Shown here: positions 60,755 through 64,000 of the stretch, piece by piece | How positions within the stretch are numbered: position 1 is the stretch's first letter | Layout: every line of letters starts with the position of its first letter | NCBI GenBank assembly: GCA_004283055.1 | Contig: SHLP01000001.1 | Coordinates: 1-64,000 of the forward strand | Length of the DNA: 64,000 bases | Direction: 5' to 3' | Source: Deltaproteobacteria bacterium | GTDB taxonomy: Bacteria; Myxococcota_A; Polyangia; Polyangiales; Houyiibacteriaceae | The notes under the pieces: model-generated | Seen by the model: the letters and a program-made list of their open reading frames with translations, nothing else | Databases searched by the model: none | What the model was told of the DNA's origin: nothing | Made by a program: the position numbers and the translations under genes

Positions 60755-61588
60755 CTATTTCGCGCTGAACTTGGAATAGCCGATGGTGATTCGCTGGTAG
60801 GCCGAGGGGAGCAGCCGCACCACCCAGTCGAACACGCGGGCGTCTGGTCCTACCAGAATTCGCCGCTGATTGCGCCGTACTCCGTCGAGGATCGCGCGCG
60901 CGGCGGTATCGGCCCCAGTGATGAATGTCTTTTCAAACCTCTCCCTACTGTCGGTATCGCTGATGCCGAGGTCGCGAACGCTCGGGTCGATGCGGGATGA
61001 GCGGGCGATCCCCGTCTTTATGCCGCCGGGATGCACGCTCGATGCGCTAACGCCGCAGCTCATCATGTCGAGCTCTTGGCGGAGTGATTCGGTGAAGCCG
61101 CGGACGGCGAACTTGGCCGAGTTGTACGCGCTCTGACTCGGAATCCCTGCCAAACCAAAAACGCTCGATAGATTGATGATGTGGCCGTCGGCGGAGGCCT
61201 TGAGATATGGCAAGAACGCCTTGGTGCCGTAGACGACGCCCCAGAAGTTCACGCCCATCAGCCATTCAAAGTCGCCGTAGCTCATGCCGTCGACCGTGCT
61301 CGCAAGCGCCACGCCGGCGTTGTTGAAGATGAGGTTGACCTTCCCGTGCTCGTCCACGACCTGGTCTGCCCATGCGTGGACCGCTTCGCGATTGGCGACA
61401 TCCACTGGCTCTGAGGTCACCTCTACGCCAAGCCCTCGCAGCAGCCCGACGGTCTCGAGCAATCCTTCCTCGTTCACATCGGACAATGCGACGTTGCATT
61501 TCTGGCGCCCAAGCTCGACGGCGAGCGCACGACCGATTCCGGAGCCCGCGCCAGTGATGGCGGCAACCTTGTTTTCGAAGCTTCTCAC
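60755..61588 (-). CDS. SDR-family oxidoreductase
   Basis: A 277-residue SDR starting at GTG 61588 with GAGG 8 bases upstream. NAD(P)-binding motif AAITGAGSGIGRALA near residue 8, NNAG near residue 87, catalytic LSSVFGLAGIPSQSAYNSAKFAV (Ser and YxxxK) near residue 142. Its SRERFEKTF and RRILVGPDARVFDWVVRLLP C-terminal parts are common in lipid-type SDRs (acetoin/sterol-like subfamily). It is the only gene between the phosphatidyltransferase and the divergent KAS III gene, which starts 127 bases away. Confidence 0.85.
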   Translation of the reverse strand: MRSFENKVAAITGAGSGIGRALAVELGRQKCNVALSDVNEEGLLETVGLLRGLGVEVTSEPVDVANREAVHAWADQVVDEHGKVNLIFNNAGVALASTVDGMSYGDFEWLMGVNFWGVVYGTKAFLPYLKASADGHIINLSSVFGLAGIPSQSAYNSAKFAVRGFTESLRQELDMMSCGVSASSVHPGGIKTGIARSSRIDPSVRDLGISDTDSRERFEKTFITGADTAARAILDGVRRNQRRILVGPDARVFDWVVRLLPSAYQRITIGYSKFSAK

Positions 61589-61714
61589 GACTGGACCTCT
61601 CCCCGGACACCGGCATCCTGCCAGACCCGTTCCGCGCCGTCGACCACTCGGAATTATCGTCGAGGACGCTGCGATTCCTGGCATACTCCCACGCAAACAT
61701 GCTTTGGAGGAACC

Positions 61715-62746
61715 TTGCCGAACGCGTACATTTCTGGAACCGGCTTCTACGTGCCCGAGGATGTCGTCAGCAACGATGAGCTCGCGAGCCGCTACGCAAT
61801 AGACACCACCCACGAGTGGATCGAGAAACGAACCGGGATCGAAGCACGCCGCTTTGCACCTGAAGGGGTGGGGACCTCGGATCTGGCTGTACCCGCGGTG
61901 GAAATGGCGCTCGAACGTGCGGGGCTCGCCAAGACCGACATCGGAATGATCGTCTTTGCGACCCTCTCACCAGACCACGCCTTTCCCGGATCAGGGGTCT
62001 ACCTTCAAACGAAGCTCGGACTCACGGACGACGATGTCGGGCACTTCGTTGGTTGTCTGGACGTGAGAAACCAGTGCTCCGGGTTCCTGTACGGCCTTGC
62101 GACCGCGGCATCGATGGTGCAGTCCGGTTCGGTCGACCACGCCGTCGTGGTCGGCGCCGAGGTTCATTCGGCGGCACTTGATCTAAGCACGGCCGGGCGC
62201 GACGTCGCATCCTTGTTCGGTGATGGTGCGGGAGCGGTCATCGTCAGCGCGACGGATGAAGACCGCGGCGTTCGGAGCTGGCACCTCGGGGCCGATGGGC
62301 GTCACGCTGACGCGCTGTCGCAGAAGATTTGGGACATCAGCAAGCGCCCTTTCATTCCGCAGAATGAAGAGGGCATCGGGCAGGTCGACCCAGCGCACAT
62401 GTTTGCCCACATGTCGGGGCGCTTGGTTTTCAAGAACGCGGTCGAGCGCATGATCGGCGCCCTCATGAGAGAGTTTCAGAAGCAGAGCCTGACGCTCGGC
62501 GACGTTGATCTCTTCTTCTTTCATCAGGCAAATCTGAGAATCAATCAGTACGTCGCTACCCAGCTAGGCATTCCTGAGGAGAAGCTTTTCCACAACATCG
62601 AGCGCTATGGCAATACGACTGCCGCGACCATCCCAATCATGCTCGCAGAAGCGCAGGGCTCTGGGAGGCTCGAACGCGGCATGAAGATTGCCACGGTTGC
62701 TTTCGGCTCCGGTTTCACCTGGGGCGCCGCGATCATCGATTGGTAG
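61715..62746 (+). CDS. 3-oxoacyl-ACP synthase III-type ketosynthase
   Basis: A 343-residue thiolase-fold enzyme starting at a TTG, with GGAGG 4 bases upstream. Catalytic Cys in NQCSGFLYGL near residue 117, His in FFFHQANLRIN near residue 268 and Asn in RYGNTTAATIP near residue 300 give the full Cys-His-Asn triad. AIDTTHEWIEKRTGIEARR is the KAS III N-terminal signature. It condenses an acyl-CoA with malonyl-ACP or a second acyl-CoA. It is unaccompanied by other fatty-acid synthesis genes here, so a specialised role is possible. Confidence 0.92.
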   Translation: MPNAYISGTGFYVPEDVVSNDELASRYAIDTTHEWIEKRTGIEARRFAPEGVGTSDLAVPAVEMALERAGLAKTDIGMIVFATLSPDHAFPGSGVYLQTKLGLTDDDVGHFVGCLDVRNQCSGFLYGLATAASMVQSGSVDHAVVVGAEVHSAALDLSTAGRDVASLFGDGAGAVIVSATDEDRGVRSWHLGADGRHADALSQKIWDISKRPFIPQNEEGIGQVDPAHMFAHMSGRLVFKNAVERMIGALMREFQKQSLTLGDVDLFFFHQANLRINQYVATQLGIPEEKLFHNIERYGNTTAATIPIMLAEAQGSGRLERGMKIATVAFGSGFTWGAAIIDW

Positions 62747-62753
62747 CTCGAGC

Positions 62754-63689
62754 TCAGCCTCCGATGAGATCGGGGTGATCGGGGTCGAACACGTCGGGCT
62801 CGAGATAGATCATGCAGCGGATCGCAACGGCTTCCCGAATGCGCTGTTCGGTGAGGTTGATGATGGCCGCAATCTTCGCGGTGTTGAGTCCTGGCTTCAG
62901 TTGGATCTTTGCGGCTACCAAAAGCTCGTCCGGCCCGATGTGCTGTGTTCGCATGTGAAGGAGTCGATTCACGCCGGGCGTGTCCTCGATGGCCCGGACG
63001 ATCTTCTTGCGCATGCCTCCGAGCGCCGACTCCCCGATCAAGAGGCTCTTCATCTCGAACACGAGCACGGCTGCAATCAAGACGAGGAGCACCCCGATCG
63101 AGATTGTGCCGTACGCGTCCCAGCGGGAATCCTCGGTGATGGCCGCAATCGAAATACCTAGCAGTGCGAGCACCAAGCCCATGAGCGCTCCGAGGTCCTC
63201 GAGAAGGACGACGGGGAGCTCGGGCGTGCGCGAGTGACGGATGAACTCCCACCAAGAGGTGTCCCCTTTGACCAATCGTGACTCCTTGACCGCGGTGCGG
63301 AACGAGTACCCCTCCAAGACGATGCCGAGTGTCAGAATGCCGATTGCCCACTCGACGTTGGACACCTCGTGGCTTGCCTCACCGAGCTTGTGGACGCCTT
63401 CGTAAATCGCAAAGAGCCCGCCTAGCGTGAAGAGCACGAGCGCGACGATGAAGGACCAGAAGTACCGCTCTCTCCCAAAGCCAAAGGGATGCGCGGCCGT
63501 CGCGTCTCTTCTGGCTCGCCGGCCTCCTAGCAGGAGCAGAGCCTGATTGGACGTGTCTGCCACCGAGTGGATGGCCTCAGCCAGCATCGACGAGGAAGAA
63601 GTGAACGCGTAGCCAACGAACTTCGCGATCGCGATGCCTAGATTGGCAAAAAGCGCCGCCACAATCGCCTTGGTAGATCCGGATGCCAT
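62754..63689 (-). CDS. Cation diffusion facilitator (CDF) metal exporter
   Basis: A 311-residue CDF transporter. FTSSSSMLAEAIHSVADTSNQALLLLG near residue 35 is the CDF helix II signature with metal-binding Ser/His/Asp (shown only in part: AEAIHSVADTSNQ). The second metal-site helix V includes EDLGALMGLVLALLG near residue 165 with Asp. A C-terminal cytoplasmic dimerisation domain follows (about 215-300). Metal is probably Zn, Fe or Mn. Stop is 7 bases from the convergent ketosynthase stop. Confidence 0.9.
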   Translation of the reverse strand: MASGSTKAIVAALFANLGIAIAKFVGYAFTSSSSMLAEAIHSVADTSNQALLLLGGRRARRDATAAHPFGFGRERYFWSFIVALVLFTLGGLFAIYEGVHKLGEASHEVSNVEWAIGILTLGIVLEGYSFRTAVKESRLVKGDTSWWEFIRHSRTPELPVVLLEDLGALMGLVLALLGISIAAITEDSRWDAYGTISIGVLLVLIAAVLVFEMKSLLIGESALGGMRKKIVRAIEDTPGVNRLLHMRTQHIGPDELLVAAKIQLKPGLNTAKIAAIINLTEQRIREAVAIRCMIYLEPDVFDPDHPDLIGG

Positions 63690-63733
63690 GCCGCGAGGCT
63701 ATGTGATAATGGCTCGATGTGCGAGCAGAGCGC

Positions 63734-64000
63734 GTGACGGAAACGAGGCAAGTGAGCGCCTTCTGCGAGGATGTTCTCGGGACGGCGGATGCGGTCGAAA
63801 TCGCCCGACGCATTCGATTTGGCGAGATTCAGGCCGTCGAGGCCGCCGAGGCCGCCATCGCGCGAGCGGAGCGCGTGAACCCTTCGCTCAACGCGATTGC
63901 GACGCCGCTTTTCGATACGGCTCGCACAGAGGCGGGGCGGTCTCCGTCAGGCGCCCTCGCCGGCGTCCCCACGTTTGTCAAAGACAACGAGGCCGTCATC
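63734..64000 (+). CDS. Amidase N-terminal fragment
   Basis: A frame opening at GTG 63734 runs to the window edge for 89 codons. It reads as an amidase-signature N-terminus: the helical start, NPSLNAIATPLFDTAR near residue 50 and ALAGVPTFVKDN near residue 78, where Lys is the first member of the Ser-Ser-Lys triad. The Ser-Ser part lies beyond the window. GTG 63751 is an alternative start. Confidence 0.85.
   Translation, partial: MTETRQVSAFCEDVLGTADAVEIARRIRFGEIQAVEAAEAAIARAERVNPSLNAIATPLFDTARTEAGRSPSGALAGVPTFVKDNEAVI

Noticed and set aside
1..64000. CRISPR arrays, tRNA/rRNA genes, transposases, prophage genes
   Set aside because: No regularly spaced direct repeats, cloverleaf-like tracts or mobile-element proteins were seen by eye; a dedicated search could still find a tRNA.

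Overview
The window is about 64 kb of high-GC, gene-dense bacterial chromosome with no rRNA, tRNA, CRISPR array, phage or insertion sequence that I can see. Many features point to a Gram-negative, aerobic, lipid-oxidising bacterium with an outer membrane, probably an uncultivated deltaproteobacterial or Myxococcota-type lineage. They include several outer-membrane barrels and lipoproteins, a lipoprotein with CxxDxDC-like repeats, a DUF1501 protein beside a c-type-heme lipoprotein, a CarH-like B12 photoreceptor, wax-ester synthase, alpha-methylacyl-CoA racemase and several SDR and GMC enzymes. The lineage is an inference from gene content only. There is no stretch over 300 bases without a gene.

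Layout. 0-7.4 kb: an exonuclease, a basic exported protein, then an ArsR-type repressor divergent from an RND exporter / LolA-like / outer-membrane barrel / DUF2892 operon, with a promoter and palindromic operator between them. 7.4-16 kb: lipid and acyl-CoA metabolism (WS/DGAT with an alpha/beta hydrolase; acyl-CoA racemase with an APH-type kinase and a lipocalin-like protein; an Old Yellow Enzyme). 16-21.4 kb: a sulfur block (TauE/SafE exporter, persulfide dioxygenase-rhodanese fusion, a YeeE/YedE pair, SulP permease). 21.4-23.8 kb: a PGM1-like ATP-grasp ligase overlapping an aspartoacylase-like hydrolase. 23.8-26.3 kb: a Tat-exported GMC dehydrogenase pair. 26.3-29.1 kb: two KshA/DAF-36-like Rieske oxygenases with a hemerythrin-like protein and a ferredoxin, preceded by two TNNAACNNGTTNNA operator boxes of the kind used by the steroid regulator KstR. 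29.2-30.8 kb: a fasciclin lipoprotein, a histidine-rich mini-ORF and a CarH-like regulator.

30.8-39.6 kb: envelope genes, the DUF1501/heme lipoprotein pair, a second ATP-grasp gene coupled to a zinc metallopeptidase, and an SDR that has lost its N-terminus. 39.7-45.5 kb: a KstD-like flavoprotein, a 3-beta-HSD-like dehydrogenase, an EthD-like protein and a second Tat-GMC pair. 45.5-48.1 kb: epoxide hydrolase, orphan TRAP binding protein, DUF202 protein. 48.1-54.9 kb: a copper/silver CusCBA efflux operon with accessory Cys/His-rich and DUF3347-like proteins. 55-57.6 kb: arsenate reductase-like phosphatase and ACR3 arsenite pump around an SDR. 57.6-64 kb: acetoacetate decarboxylase-like protein, glutathione-dependent formaldehyde dehydrogenase with a glyoxalase-II-like hydrolase, a CDP-alcohol phosphatidyltransferase, an SDR, a ketoacyl synthase III, a CDF metal exporter and the start of an amidase.

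The strongest joint reading is a chromosomal region rich in oxidative steroid/isoprenoid-like lipid metabolism plus metal, arsenic and sulfide defence. The best candidates for something not well described are the operator-flanked twin Rieske operon, the two independent ATP-grasp plus hydrolase pairs, and the histidine-rich mini-ORF translationally coupled to the light-responsive regulator.
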